A DNA stretch of 21,379 nt from contig DKAR01000140.1 of NCBI GenBank assembly GCA_002450895.1, positions 2,016-23,394 on the forward strand, in the 5' to 3' direction. Position numbers and translations under genes: made by a program. This document shows positions 6,919-15,072 of the stretch, one piece after another (position 1 is the stretch's first letter; every line of letters begins with the position of its first letter). The notes under the pieces were generated by a model. It searched no databases and was not told where the DNA came from. It worked only from the letters and a program-made list of their open reading frames with translations. This stretch comes from Proteobacteria bacterium UBA6921. GTDB lineage: Bacteria > Pseudomonadota > Gammaproteobacteria > SG8-11.

Positions 6919-7404
6919 ATGGCCGTTACTCTGTTAAGAGACATCGATATCGAAGCACTACGGCACCTCTTAGACCGATATGGCTTGAAGCTACAGATCC
7001 ATGAAGGAAGCGGTGCGATTCCCGGCAGTTTTTGGGGCGACTCCGAAGCAGGCCTGATTCTTCACGATGTTTATGCGCGAGAAGACACCCCGGTGCACTC
7101 CATCCTCCACGAGGCATGTCATTACGTTTGCATGGATTCAGCACGACGTGAAGCGCTGCACACCAATGCCGGGGGAGATACGAATGAGGAAAATGGCGTC
7201 TGTTACCTGCAAATAATTTTGGCGGACTACCTGCCTGTGGGCCGTCATCGAATGATGGCGGATATGGACGAATGGGGATACTCGTTTCGCCTCGGAAGTG
7301 CAGGCGCGTGGTTTGATCATGATGCCGAAGACGCAAAAACCTGGTTGATCGAAAATCAGCTCATTACAAAATCGCGCGAACCGACCTGGAAACTTAGAAA
7401 TTAA
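6919..7404 (+). CDS. Conserved hypothetical protein with HExxH metal-binding motif
   Basis: From the ATG at 6919 the protein has 161 residues. The frame is open to an ATG at 6808 (198 residues), but those extra residues look unlike the rest. The text around IPGSFWGDSEAGLI, HSILHEACHYVCMD, EENGVCYLQI and MDEWGYSFRLGSA is highly patterned, as in a conserved family. HEACH (64-68) is a HExxH motif in a helix, as in zinc peptidases, and E90/E91 in EENGV could supply the third ligand. There is no signal peptide or membrane helix, so it is cytoplasmic. I recall similar hypothetical proteins in gammaproteobacteria but no known function. Peptidase activity is inference. It is preceded by about 220 bases with no clear promoter. 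Confidence 0.75.
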   Translation: MAVTLLRDIDIEALRHLLDRYGLKLQIHEGSGAIPGSFWGDSEAGLILHDVYAREDTPVHSILHEACHYVCMDSARREALHTNAGGDTNEENGVCYLQIILADYLPVGRHRMMADMDEWGYSFRLGSAGAWFDHDAEDAKTWLIENQLITKSREPTWKLRN

Positions 7405-7559
7405 TTTCCCGTCGGTCACCAACCGAATAACTTTACAAAATTTTCGCGTGCACATTTCATGCGCGAATTCGGGCTTCCATCGAAATTAATTCTGGCGTAT
7501 CGTTTGCGCTCAATTTAAGCGGCACTGCGTTCAAACCATAGCCGTCGACCGAGAGAACA

Positions 7560-7655
7560 ATGTCCACCAAACGACTGTCCGGTCATCAGCACGACAATCC
7601 CGATTACCTGCCACCGGCGTGTCTGGCGCGCGGCCATCTAATAGCGGAATCGTGA
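7560..7655 (+). CDS. Possible 31-residue leader peptide overlapping the next GGDEF-EAL gene
   Basis: An ATG at 7560 preceded by GAGAG opens a 31-codon frame (MSTKRLSGHQHDNPDYLPP...) whose TGA at 7653-7655 overlaps an in-frame GTG of the next gene (7652-7654) as GTGA. Such an overlap is typical of translational coupling. The peptide has no recognisable domain. The alternatives are chance, or a frameshift that removed the original start of the PAS-GGDEF-EAL gene. Confidence 0.25.
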   Translation: MSTKRLSGHQHDNPDYLPPACLARGHLIAES

Positions 7656-9505
7656 CCGTGCGAGTCGAACCCAATTTCAATGAGCGCGGCGCACTCGGAT
7701 CGCTCGGCACGGGCGATCCGGAGCTTGAATCCCAGGTCAAAGATTTGCGCGCGCTGAATCAGCAGCTTGAGCAGCAGCTCGCGCACTATATTCGCCTCGA
7801 AGAACAAGCGCGCACCAAGAATGATCGCTGGCAAAGAATCGTAAGCAGCGCACCCGTCGTAATGTTTGCGGTCGATGCAAACGGCGTTTTCGTTTTTTCC
7901 GAAGGTCACGCACTGAATCGACTGGGCATCGACCCGGGCGGCCTCGTGGGTTATTCGGTTTACGAGCTGTTCGAACATATGCCGGGGTTTCAGGACGAGT
8001 TCAATCGTTTGCTGTCCGGAGAAGACATTCAACCCACGCTCGAAATCAATGGCACCGTTTTCGAATGCGCTTATTCACTAATTCGAGATGACGAGGGCGA
8101 AATCTCCGGCGTCGTCGGAATTGCTGCCGACATCACCGAACGCAAGAAGGCCGAAGAGCGATTGATGCATCTCGCGAATTTCGACACGCTCACCGGACTT
8201 CCCAATCGCATGTTGTTCCACGATCGACTCGAACATGCGCTGGCCAAGGCGTCGCGCAATTCGCGCCTTGTCGCATTGCTTTTTCTGGATCTGGACCGAT
8301 TCAAGACAATCAACGACAGTCTCGGACATTCGGCTGGCGATGAATTGCTCAAATCTGTCGCATCCCGCCTGCTATCGAACGCGCGCGAAGAAGATACCGT
8401 CGCGCGCCTCGGTGGCGACGAATTCACGATCATTCTCGAAGGTATTGGCGGTGGCGAGGATGCCTCCACGGTGGCACGCAAGGTCCTTGATGTTATGGGT
8501 CAGCCGTTCGACCTGGATGGCCACGAAGTCTTCGTTACGACCAGCGTCGGTATCGCCATATATCCCCTCGACGGCGATAACAGCGACGACCTGCTCAAGA
8601 ACGCCGATACCGCCATGTACCGCGCCAAAGAACAAGGCCGCAATAGTTACCGCTTTTATACAGCGGACATGAACGCCAAGGCGGTCGAGCATCTGATTAT
8701 GGAAAGCAGCATGCGGCACGCCTTGGACCGCAACGAGTTCGAGCTGCACTACCAACCCCAGGTTGACTTGCACAGCCGCGAACTGACTGGATTCGAGGCG
8801 CTGTTGCGATGGCGCCATCCGGAACTTGGCCTGCTTTATCCGAATCAATTCATGCCGCTGGCCGAAGACACCGGATTAATCGTCTCCATTGGCGAATGGG
8901 CATTGAACCACGCGTGCGCCGACTTGGCTGCCTGGAACAGGCAGGGATTACCCAATGTACGCGTCGCGGTCAACCTCTCCGGTCGGCAGTTCCGGGAGGA
9001 AAAGCTCGTGGATACGGTTGCCAATGCGCTGCGCGCATCGGGGCTCGACTCGAACCTGCTCGAAATTGAAATTACCGAAAGCTACTTGCTGGAAGACATT
9101 GAGTCCGCAATTTCGACACTCGACCGCCTTAATGAGCTCGGCATTGAAATCTCCATGGATGATTTCGGAACCGGCTATTCGTCACTGAGTTTCCTGAAGC
9201 GGTTTCCGGTCGACAGCGTCAAGATTGATCAATCGTTCGTTCGCGATATTTCAACAGACCCTGACGATGCAACAATTGCCGAGGCAATTATCGTCCTGGC
9301 CAAGAGCTTGCGATTGCGAGTCATGGCCGAGGGCGTGGAAAACGACGACCAACTCTATTTTCTTCGCACGCGCGGCTGCGACCAGGGGCAAGGGTTCATT
9401 TTCAGCGGGCCCATTCCGGCTGACAAAGTGCTGGACTGGTTCCAAGCGACTCAATCACAACGCTCCACCTTCGAACAAAAAGCACTGTGGCCCGGCGCAA
9501 ACTGA
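7619..9505 (+). CDS. PAS - GGDEF - EAL c-di-GMP protein
   Basis: The protein has 628 residues from a GTG at 7619; a second GTG at 7652 (617 residues) is equally possible, and neither has a good ribosome-binding site. No membrane helix is seen, so it is cytosolic. Residues 35-63 form a short coiled coil (LESQVKDLRALNQQLEQQL). Residues 64-175 are a PAS domain ending in the usual GIAADITERKKAEERL linker. The GGDEF loop is at 265-269 with RxxD at 256-259. The EAL domain carries Glu393 in FEALLRW, then VAVNLSG, EIEITES, MDDFGTGY, VKIDQSF, AEGVEN and QGQGFIFSGP, a complete active-site set. By family it is bifunctional for c-di-GMP, with PAS as sensor. Its catalytic half is a close paralogue of the gene at 3798. 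Confidence 0.93.
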   Translation: MSGARPSNSGIVTVRVEPNFNERGALGSLGTGDPELESQVKDLRALNQQLEQQLAHYIRLEEQARTKNDRWQRIVSSAPVVMFAVDANGVFVFSEGHALNRLGIDPGGLVGYSVYELFEHMPGFQDEFNRLLSGEDIQPTLEINGTVFECAYSLIRDDEGEISGVVGIAADITERKKAEERLMHLANFDTLTGLPNRMLFHDRLEHALAKASRNSRLVALLFLDLDRFKTINDSLGHSAGDELLKSVASRLLSNAREEDTVARLGGDEFTIILEGIGGGEDASTVARKVLDVMGQPFDLDGHEVFVTTSVGIAIYPLDGDNSDDLLKNADTAMYRAKEQGRNSYRFYTADMNAKAVEHLIMESSMRHALDRNEFELHYQPQVDLHSRELTGFEALLRWRHPELGLLYPNQFMPLAEDTGLIVSIGEWALNHACADLAAWNRQGLPNVRVAVNLSGRQFREEKLVDTVANALRASGLDSNLLEIEITESYLLEDIESAISTLDRLNELGIEISMDDFGTGYSSLSFLKRFPVDSVKIDQSFVRDISTDPDDATIAEAIIVLAKSLRLRVMAEGVENDDQLYFLRTRGCDQGQGFIFSGPIPADKVLDWFQATQSQRSTFEQKALWPGAN

Positions 9506-9581
9506 CACTGTCGACCGGCTCACACTCCCTCCTTTTCGTTTCCCGGTATTTCGCCAAAGGGCGCAGGTTGTAGCACAGCAC

Positions 9582-9599
9582 CCGTGAATCTATTCACGG
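9582..9599. promoter_or_regulatory. 18-base palindrome, operator or hairpin
   Basis: CCGTGAAT-CT-ATTCACGG has perfect 8-base arms. It lies 77 bases after the PAS-GGDEF-EAL stop and 121 before the CNB-rhodanese start. No T-run follows on the plus strand, so it is more likely an operator than a terminator. Confidence 0.4.
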
Positions 9600-9616
9600 A
9601 GTTAACGACCCGGTTT

Positions 9617-9673
9617 TCTTATCCTGATTGTTATCTTAAAGAGGCGTTGGCACTGCGGGTCCTCAGGATAAGA
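9617..9673 (+). repeat. Inverted repeat in the leader of the CNB-rhodanese gene
   Basis: TCTTATCCTGA at 9617-9627 and its exact complement TCAGGATAAGA at 9663-9673 form an 11-base inverted repeat with a 35-base loop. It ends 47 bases before the ATG at 9721. It could be an RNA stem in the leader or a pair of protein-binding half-sites. I do not recognise a known riboswitch. Confidence 0.45.
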
Positions 9674-9720
9674 GTGACCGAGCGCCGGCAACAGGCATTT
9701 GAAGAATCGAGGCGCGCACC

Positions 9721-12700
9721 ATGACCGCGGCGAAAAAACTGGCCAGCAAGGGCCCTGACGAAAAGATCCTGAAAAAGCTTATTCCCCTGAATACGCTTGG
9801 CATGGATCGTTTGCGCGAAATTGCCGCGAAATCCGCCGTCCAACCGCTCTTCGCGACTCGCACACTTTTTCGCTTTGGCGATACCGATGGTAAGACCTAC
9901 TACTTGTTGGACGGCGAAGTTGAAGTTCAACTCCCCTCGGGCCAGAGCATCAGCATCAAGTCGGACACACCCGCGGCCTTGCATCCGCTCTCGGACGTAC
10001 GCCCTCGCCAAGCCACGATCGTTGCGAAGAGCAATTCGACGGTTCTCAGCATCGATCGCTCACTGCTTGAAATACTGGTCAGCGACAGTCACGACACGTA
10101 CGAGGTCAATGAAATTCAATCTGAGGATGAATCGGATTGGATGACACGATTCCTGAAACTGCTTTCCGTAATGAGCGTTCCGGTGAAGAACATCGAACAA
10201 CTCATGCAGAGCATGAAGGAATGCCCCGTACGTGCCGGAGATGTCGTGATTCGGCAGGCCGACGAATCCGCGAATGATTATTTCATCGTCAAGGAGGGAC
10301 GCTGCGCCGTAACCAAACAGGCCGCCTCCGACAAAACACCCATTCGCGTCGCTGAACTCTCCGAGGGATCCGGATTTGGCGAAGAGGCTCTGTTGTCGCA
10401 GCGGCCCCGTGGCGCAACGGTGACCATGCTGACCGATGGGCTGCTGATGCGGCTGTCCCGAGAAGATTTCAATCGTTTTATCGCGGAACCGGCGCTGTCG
10501 TATATCTCGCCGGACGAGGCGCAAGCAATGATCAGCGCCGGAGGCAAATGGATTGATGTTCGAAGCGACGCGGAATATCGCAGCGGCACGCTGCCCGGGG
10601 CATTGAACGTCCCGCTCTCGTCGATACGAGCGAAATCCCGGTCTTTGAACACCTATGGCAAATTCGTCGCCTGTGCGGATAGCGCACCCCGAGCGGCGGC
10701 GGCTGGCTTTGTCCTGCGCCAGCTTGGATTTTCCGTCGCGGTTCTGAACCAGGACCTCCGCCAGATTGGCCTTCCCTTGGCCACCCCGGCGCCTTCGGCA
10801 TCCCGATCCATGGGTTCCCAAGAATTAAAGACTTATGGCCAACGTGCCGTAACAAGCAAGGAACAGGAACGCCCGGCACCAGAATTGCGCACGGAAGACG
10901 TCCAGACACGTGAATACGCGTCAGCGAAGCAGCTTGCCGGCGCCCAGGCAGACGTCGAAACGCTGCGATCTGAAGTCGAGCGTGCCCGGTCGCGTGAGCA
11001 ACAGGCTCTGAAGCGTTACGCAGCGTCCGAAGACAGCGCGAAACGAGAATTGGATTCTTTCAAGGACCAGAGCGAAAAACTGCAGAAAAGACTGCAGCAA
11101 ACGGAGCAAGACCGGATCATCAAGGCGCGCGAGCTGGAGCGTTTGAAGACCGAACTGGAACAGGCTCGATTGCAGGCGGAACAGGAAGTCCGTGATGTCT
11201 CACGACGGACCGCGCAACTTGCCAGTCAGCACGTTGCGGACGCGCAGGAAGAAGCTCGCGCCGCCCACGAACGGGCAAACGAATTTTCACTGAATTTGGT
11301 GGCGACAGAAGCCGCCCACGAAGCAACACGAAAGGAAGTCAAACAACTTCATGCGGAGTTGAATCGACTGCGCGGAGACATGAAGCGCGAGCAGGAAGAA
11401 ATCGCCGCCGCGAAAGAAGCGCAGGCCAGTGAGATAGCACGAATGAAACGAAACTTCGACCAAGAAATGGAAAAGAAGCGCGCCGCGGAAGAAGCATTGC
11501 GCAGCGCAGAAGAGGAAGCGGCGCGCCTTCGCGCCGAGGCCGACGCTGCACGCAAGCGAGCGGAGGATCTGTCCCGCCGCGCATCGGAAACTGAATCGAA
11601 GCGTGCGGTCATGCTGACGGAAGCCAAACGAAAGGCAGAAGCGGCGGAAGCCATGCGCCGCGATGCCGAAGAACAGGCCCGCCTGGTCGCCGAAATGGAT
11701 GCTGCTCAACGCCGAGCGGTTGAAGAAAGCGAGCGACGTGCTGCCCTGGCCGACGAAATCCGTCGCAAAGCCGACAACGAAATTACGCGGCTGAAAGCCC
11801 AGGCGGATGCGGCACGACGCGAGGAAGAGGAAAGAAAGCGCGCCATGGCCGAAGAGCAAGCCCGCAAAATCAAGGAAGCTCAGGCGAAATCGGCGTTGGA
11901 TTCAAAACGTTCCTCCTCCGGCGCAGATTCAGAAGATCTCGACGAAATTGAAGGTGAACTGGCGCGACTGCAAAAGAAGCTGGAAGCCAAGAAGCGCGCC
12001 GCCCAATCGCGCAAGGAAGAAATTGAATCACCATCACCGTCATCCTCTGGCGACCCAGAATTGCAGCAAAACGTCTACGAAATAAGCCAAAAGACGCAAA
12101 AACTCCCGGCTTTCAAACCGAATCAGACCGGCCCAAGCAATTTTGGCAAGGTTCAAAAATCCGGTTGGGTTTCTGATGCAATACTATGGGAAACAACGCT
12201 TGGCTTGCGAAATGACAATGAAGCCGAATCCGTGCTGCATCAGGAAGAAGCTTCGTCAGCGCCTGCCGCCAAGCCGGAACCGCCGCCTCCCGCCGCAGAA
12301 AAACGGTCGCGCCAATCTGAGTCTTCTGGTGCACGCCGCGCAAACAGTTCCGGTGAATTCAAGACCAAACCGACATTTACCGCACGTGATTTCGTGCCGG
12401 CGGCGAGCCCAAGAGTCCGGACCGATGCCCCTGAGACTCGCTCGAACTTTGGATTGATTGTCGGTGTTGCCATTGCCGTTCTCGCGATTGGTGGCATTGC
12501 GTTAGTTGCAACTAGCGGCGATGAGGCGAAAAAAGTTGTTGCCCCCGCGGCAGTGAAGGAGAAGATCAAAGATATCATCCACCGCTCAAATGCGACGACA
12601 GATGAACCTGCCACGGCGATCGCACCGGCGCAGGACTCTCCCGATATCGTGCAACCCGAAAGAGCTTCGGGCGTGACGGAAAAACACAGCGCGGCGCCGG

Positions 12701-13017
12701 TGAAGAAATCCACTCCGGTCGAAACCGCGCAGGAGCAGCCACAAAAGGTACCGGCCAAGTCTGCCCCAAAGGCGAGCGCAGAACCCAGCCAACAACCGGA
12801 AAAGACTTCCAAGCCGGCCAGCGCTGCGAAGAATGCGGCCGAGGTCTCTGATTCTCCACGCGCTGAACAACCAGCCGCTAGAGCCCCGGAAGGCGAAACG
12901 GCAACAAATGCTGCGCCTACCGCAGGTACCGAACCCGCAGCGGCAGCTCCTGTTGCAGAACCCGAACCGGCGAAGCCCGCGCCACGAAATTTCTCTGACA
13001 AAGCAGAGCCGAACTAA
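9721..13017 (+). CDS. Tandem CNB - rhodanese - long coiled coil - membrane helix - Pro/Ala-rich tail protein
   Basis: The protein has 1098 residues; the start is supported by GAGG 8 bases upstream. Residues 15-125 are a degenerate cyclic-nucleotide-binding fold (YYLLDGEVEV) with no FGE. Residues 145-260 are a second, better one: YFIVKEGRCAV, FGEEAL at 219-224, PRGAT at 229-233, which fits the phosphate-binding cassette with its Glu and Arg. Residues 263-355 are a rhodanese fold (WIDVRSDAEYRSGTLPGALN) with Cys318 in CADSAPR, where the usual Gly and Arg of the active loop are replaced. Residues 400-790 are an almost unbroken Ala/Glu/Arg/Lys coiled coil. A single membrane helix is at 911-931 (GLIVGVAIAVLAIGGIALVA). 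The last 167 residues are Pro/Ala/Lys-rich, presumably periplasmic. Role unknown; nucleotide-responsive envelope scaffold is inference. It stands alone, between c-di-GMP genes. Confidence 0.85.
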   Translation: MTAAKKLASKGPDEKILKKLIPLNTLGMDRLREIAAKSAVQPLFATRTLFRFGDTDGKTYYLLDGEVEVQLPSGQSISIKSDTPAALHPLSDVRPRQATIVAKSNSTVLSIDRSLLEILVSDSHDTYEVNEIQSEDESDWMTRFLKLLSVMSVPVKNIEQLMQSMKECPVRAGDVVIRQADESANDYFIVKEGRCAVTKQAASDKTPIRVAELSEGSGFGEEALLSQRPRGATVTMLTDGLLMRLSREDFNRFIAEPALSYISPDEAQAMISAGGKWIDVRSDAEYRSGTLPGALNVPLSSIRAKSRSLNTYGKFVACADSAPRAAAAGFVLRQLGFSVAVLNQDLRQIGLPLATPAPSASRSMGSQELKTYGQRAVTSKEQERPAPELRTEDVQTREYASAKQLAGAQADVETLRSEVERARSREQQALKRYAASEDSAKRELDSFKDQSEKLQKRLQQTEQDRIIKARELERLKTELEQARLQAEQEVRDVSRRTAQLASQHVADAQEEARAAHERANEFSLNLVATEAAHEATRKEVKQLHAELNRLRGDMKREQEEIAAAKEAQASEIARMKRNFDQEMEKKRAAEEALRSAEEEAARLRAEADAARKRAEDLSRRASETESKRAVMLTEAKRKAEAAEAMRRDAEEQARLVAEMDAAQRRAVEESERRAALADEIRRKADNEITRLKAQADAARREEEERKRAMAEEQARKIKEAQAKSALDSKRSSSGADSEDLDEIEGELARLQKKLEAKKRAAQSRKEEIESPSPSSSGDPELQQNVYEISQKTQKLPAFKPNQTGPSNFGKVQKSGWVSDAILWETTLGLRNDNEAESVLHQEEASSAPAAKPEPPPPAAEKRSRQSESSGARRANSSGEFKTKPTFTARDFVPAASPRVRTDAPETRSNFGLIVGVAIAVLAIGGIALVATSGDEAKKVVAPAAVKEKIKDIIHRSNATTDEPATAIAPAQDSPDIVQPERASGVTEKHSAAPVKKSTPVETAQEQPQKVPAKSAPKASAEPSQQPEKTSKPASAAKNAAEVSDSPRAEQPAARAPEGETATNAAPTAGTEPAAAAPVAEPEPAKPAPRNFSDKAEPN

Positions 13018-13480
13018 CCAGACTTCAAGCCTTTTTTCGCGGTAGCGCGCGGTCGCGGTCGCCCGACAATGAAAGCGCGCCCCTGTCGCGGTTATTGAAT
13101 CCCTTCTTCGTCGCTCGCAACTCTCGGAATGGGTTTAGGCCTATTGTCCGCCAGACATCCCCTACTGCGTTCAGCGCTTTGTTACTTGCATCAGCTGCGC
13201 TGCATTGAGGAAAGCTCATCGGCGTGCAGCCGTAGTGGAATTCTGCGCACGCGACGGTCAACTTCGGAAATCAGTGCATCATCAATTCGGGCAAAAGTTT
13301 CTAATGATGGCGGAACGCAAAGTCGCTGCACGGTGCCGTCGACAGCTTTCGCGCCCCCTTCGGAACGACAGATGCGCTACGCCGTAGCAAACAGGACGAC
13401 ACAGGTAACTCCGATCCGTTCAGCGCAATGGAGTCGGACCGAATAACTCAGCTACGGGGATCGAACGGAAAGGAACTTGG
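13018..13480. other. Convergent intergenic region with no supported gene
   Basis: About 460 bases lie between the ends of two convergent genes. Two open frames of 105 codons (plus) and 78 codons (minus) show no family pattern, no ribosome-binding site and no hydrophobic or repeated structure. TCCGATCC at 13410-13417 pairs with GGAGTCGGA at 13430-13438 (one bulge) to give a hairpin, but no T-run follows on either strand, so I do not call a terminator. A decayed gene cannot be excluded. Confidence 0.5.
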
Positions 13481-15067
13481 TCAGGCGCGTTGTGCGCCCG
13501 GTGTATCCGACCTGCTGGCTTCCTGATAAACGCATACGCGATTGCGGCCGGCGTCTTTCGCGTCATACAGCGCCTTGTCGGCACGGGAGAGCAGGCGTTG
13601 AAGCGCCGTCTCATGCGGATCATCCGGCGTGGTAAAACTAACGCCACAACTAACGGTAACCGTAATACTCTTGCCTCGATAGGTAACCGGATTTTCTTCG
13701 CACGCCATCCGAAGCTTTTCGGCAATGGCGACACTGCCTTCCATGTCTTTGCAAATCGAAAGAATGGCGAACTCCTCACCACCGATACGATAAAGGAAGT
13801 CGCTCGATCGCGAGTATTGCTTCAGCAACTTGGCAAAATGCACCAGGCATTGATCGCCCGCAAGGTGACCGTTTTGATCATTGATCTTCTTGAAGTGGTC
13901 AAGATCGCACAGTGTGATCGACAGGCTGCGCCAATCACGATGCGCCTGCGCGCGCAGCTTGGGAAAGATTTCCTGAAGATGACGGCGATTGTAGAGTCCC
14001 GTCAACGTATCCGTGATCGCGGATTTTTCGAGCTGTTTGTGGACACGATCAATTTCGGTTTGCTTGTCACGCAATGCCTGCAGCATGTCCGCGAATTTGT
14101 TTGCCAGTACATCAATTTCGTTTTGCGCCTCGGACTTCACCATCACTGGAAGCCGCCCTTCGGCGATTTCCTCAGTCATCACGATCAGACGTGATAGTGG
14201 TCGATTGAAGTTTCGGAAGATCATCAACCCAACCGCAAGAATGGCAAGTCCGCCCGCAGATGCGAGCAGCGCAGTAATCTGGCCGTGATCACGCAGCGTC
14301 TGAACCAGTCCGGTTTCGGAGACGCCGTACCACATGTGTGGCATCGACTCGTCCAGACCCGGCAGCTCCATCGGATTGACGCGGTACGTTTCGTTGCCCA
14401 GGTGAAGCCGTCCATTCGAGATTTCAAAATCGCTACGTGCCGTGTCGCCGAGCGTGCTCAGAACGATCTTGCCACCCTTTTCAATGAACACATGCCCACC
14501 GCTGTTCTGCCGCTTCTGCTGCAGCCAGGAGCGATTTAGCGTACGTGTCAGCGCAACGACGCCCAAGGGGTCTCCCTGATAGACAATCGGAGCCACGGCA
14601 ACCATCTCGAGACCGTATTCGCCCTCGAAATAAAAGACCTTCTCGGAAACGTGTTCGCGGTGCTTGCGAATCCAGGCTGCGAGATCCTGATTCTGCGACC
14701 CGATAAGCACCCGGCCGTTGTCGCCCATCATGACGCGTCGATCGACAGGGAGCCATCCAAAGAGGCGCTCGTAAAGTTTTAGAAGCGGCTCGTTGTCACT
14801 GCCAATCCGCACGACAACAAACATGTATTCCTGGATGCGCAGGTCATCGCTCACGATGCCCGCATAGCGCAATAATTCATTGCGCTCCGATTCGATCTGG
14901 CTTTGGAGGAGTCGCGCCGTGTTACCGAGGTTGTTTTCGGATTCGTCGAGAATTACGGCGCGGGTGTAGTAATACGAATAGGCAAGGGTGCTGACGAGAA
15001 AAACCATCAGCACCGAACTGTAGACTATCAGGCGTGCCCGGTACGTCTGCGGAAAGAACTTCATCAA
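13481..15067 (-). CDS. Membrane diguanylate cyclase: Cache-like periplasmic domain - HAMP - GGDEF
   Basis: The protein has 528 residues. Membrane helix 1 is at 12-33 and helix 2 at 264-284, enclosing a periplasmic domain of about 230 residues. That domain has a long first helix (ESENNLGNTARLLQSQIESE) and strands such as GEYGLEMVAVAPIVYQGDPL, as in double-Cache sensors. A HAMP linker (285-337) and a short coiled coil lead to a GGDEF domain starting ITDTLTGLYNRRHL. The signature is GGEEF at 429-433, an active variant, with RxxD at 420-423 for product inhibition. There is no EAL domain, so c-di-GMP synthesis is the expected activity. The gene starts 5 bases after the PstS-like gene and is almost certainly cotranscribed with it, so that protein is the likely periplasmic partner or ligand carrier for its sensor domain. 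Confidence 0.92.
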   Translation of the reverse strand: MMKFFPQTYRARLIVYSSVLMVFLVSTLAYSYYYTRAVILDESENNLGNTARLLQSQIESERNELLRYAGIVSDDLRIQEYMFVVVRIGSDNEPLLKLYERLFGWLPVDRRVMMGDNGRVLIGSQNQDLAAWIRKHREHVSEKVFYFEGEYGLEMVAVAPIVYQGDPLGVVALTRTLNRSWLQQKRQNSGGHVFIEKGGKIVLSTLGDTARSDFEISNGRLHLGNETYRVNPMELPGLDESMPHMWYGVSETGLVQTLRDHGQITALLASAGGLAILAVGLMIFRNFNRPLSRLIVMTEEIAEGRLPVMVKSEAQNEIDVLANKFADMLQALRDKQTEIDRVHKQLEKSAITDTLTGLYNRRHLQEIFPKLRAQAHRDWRSLSITLCDLDHFKKINDQNGHLAGDQCLVHFAKLLKQYSRSSDFLYRIGGEEFAILSICKDMEGSVAIAEKLRMACEENPVTYRGKSITVTVSCGVSFTTPDDPHETALQRLLSRADKALYDAKDAGRNRVCVYQEASRSDTPGAQRA

Positions 15068-15072
15068 AATCC

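Noticed and set aside
7405..7618. Terminator after the HExxH gene (TCGGT-CACCA-ACCGA at about 7413-7427)
   Set aside because: Stem of only 5 base pairs with no directly following T-run.
10672..10692. CADSAPR read as a Cdc25-like CX5R phosphatase loop in the rhodanese domain
   Set aside because: Lining up the following AAAAGFVL with usual rhodaneses (CxxGxRSAAAA) gives no extra residue in the loop; the Arg then falls on the usual Ser, so this is a degenerate standard loop.
10060..13001. Long minus-strand frames opposite the CNB-rhodanese gene (for example 10060-10821 and 12240-13001)
   Set aside because: They mirror the low-complexity Ala/Glu/Arg and Pro/Ala coding of the plus strand and have no domain pattern.
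9721..13017. CNB-rhodanese gene as a CRP-type transcription factor
   Set aside because: No helix-turn-helix domain follows the CNB folds; a rhodanese fold and coiled coil follow instead.
13025..13446. Two open frames in the convergent gap (78 codons minus, 105 codons plus)
   Set aside because: No ribosome-binding site, no recognisable family and no consistent codon pattern; treated as chance or decay.
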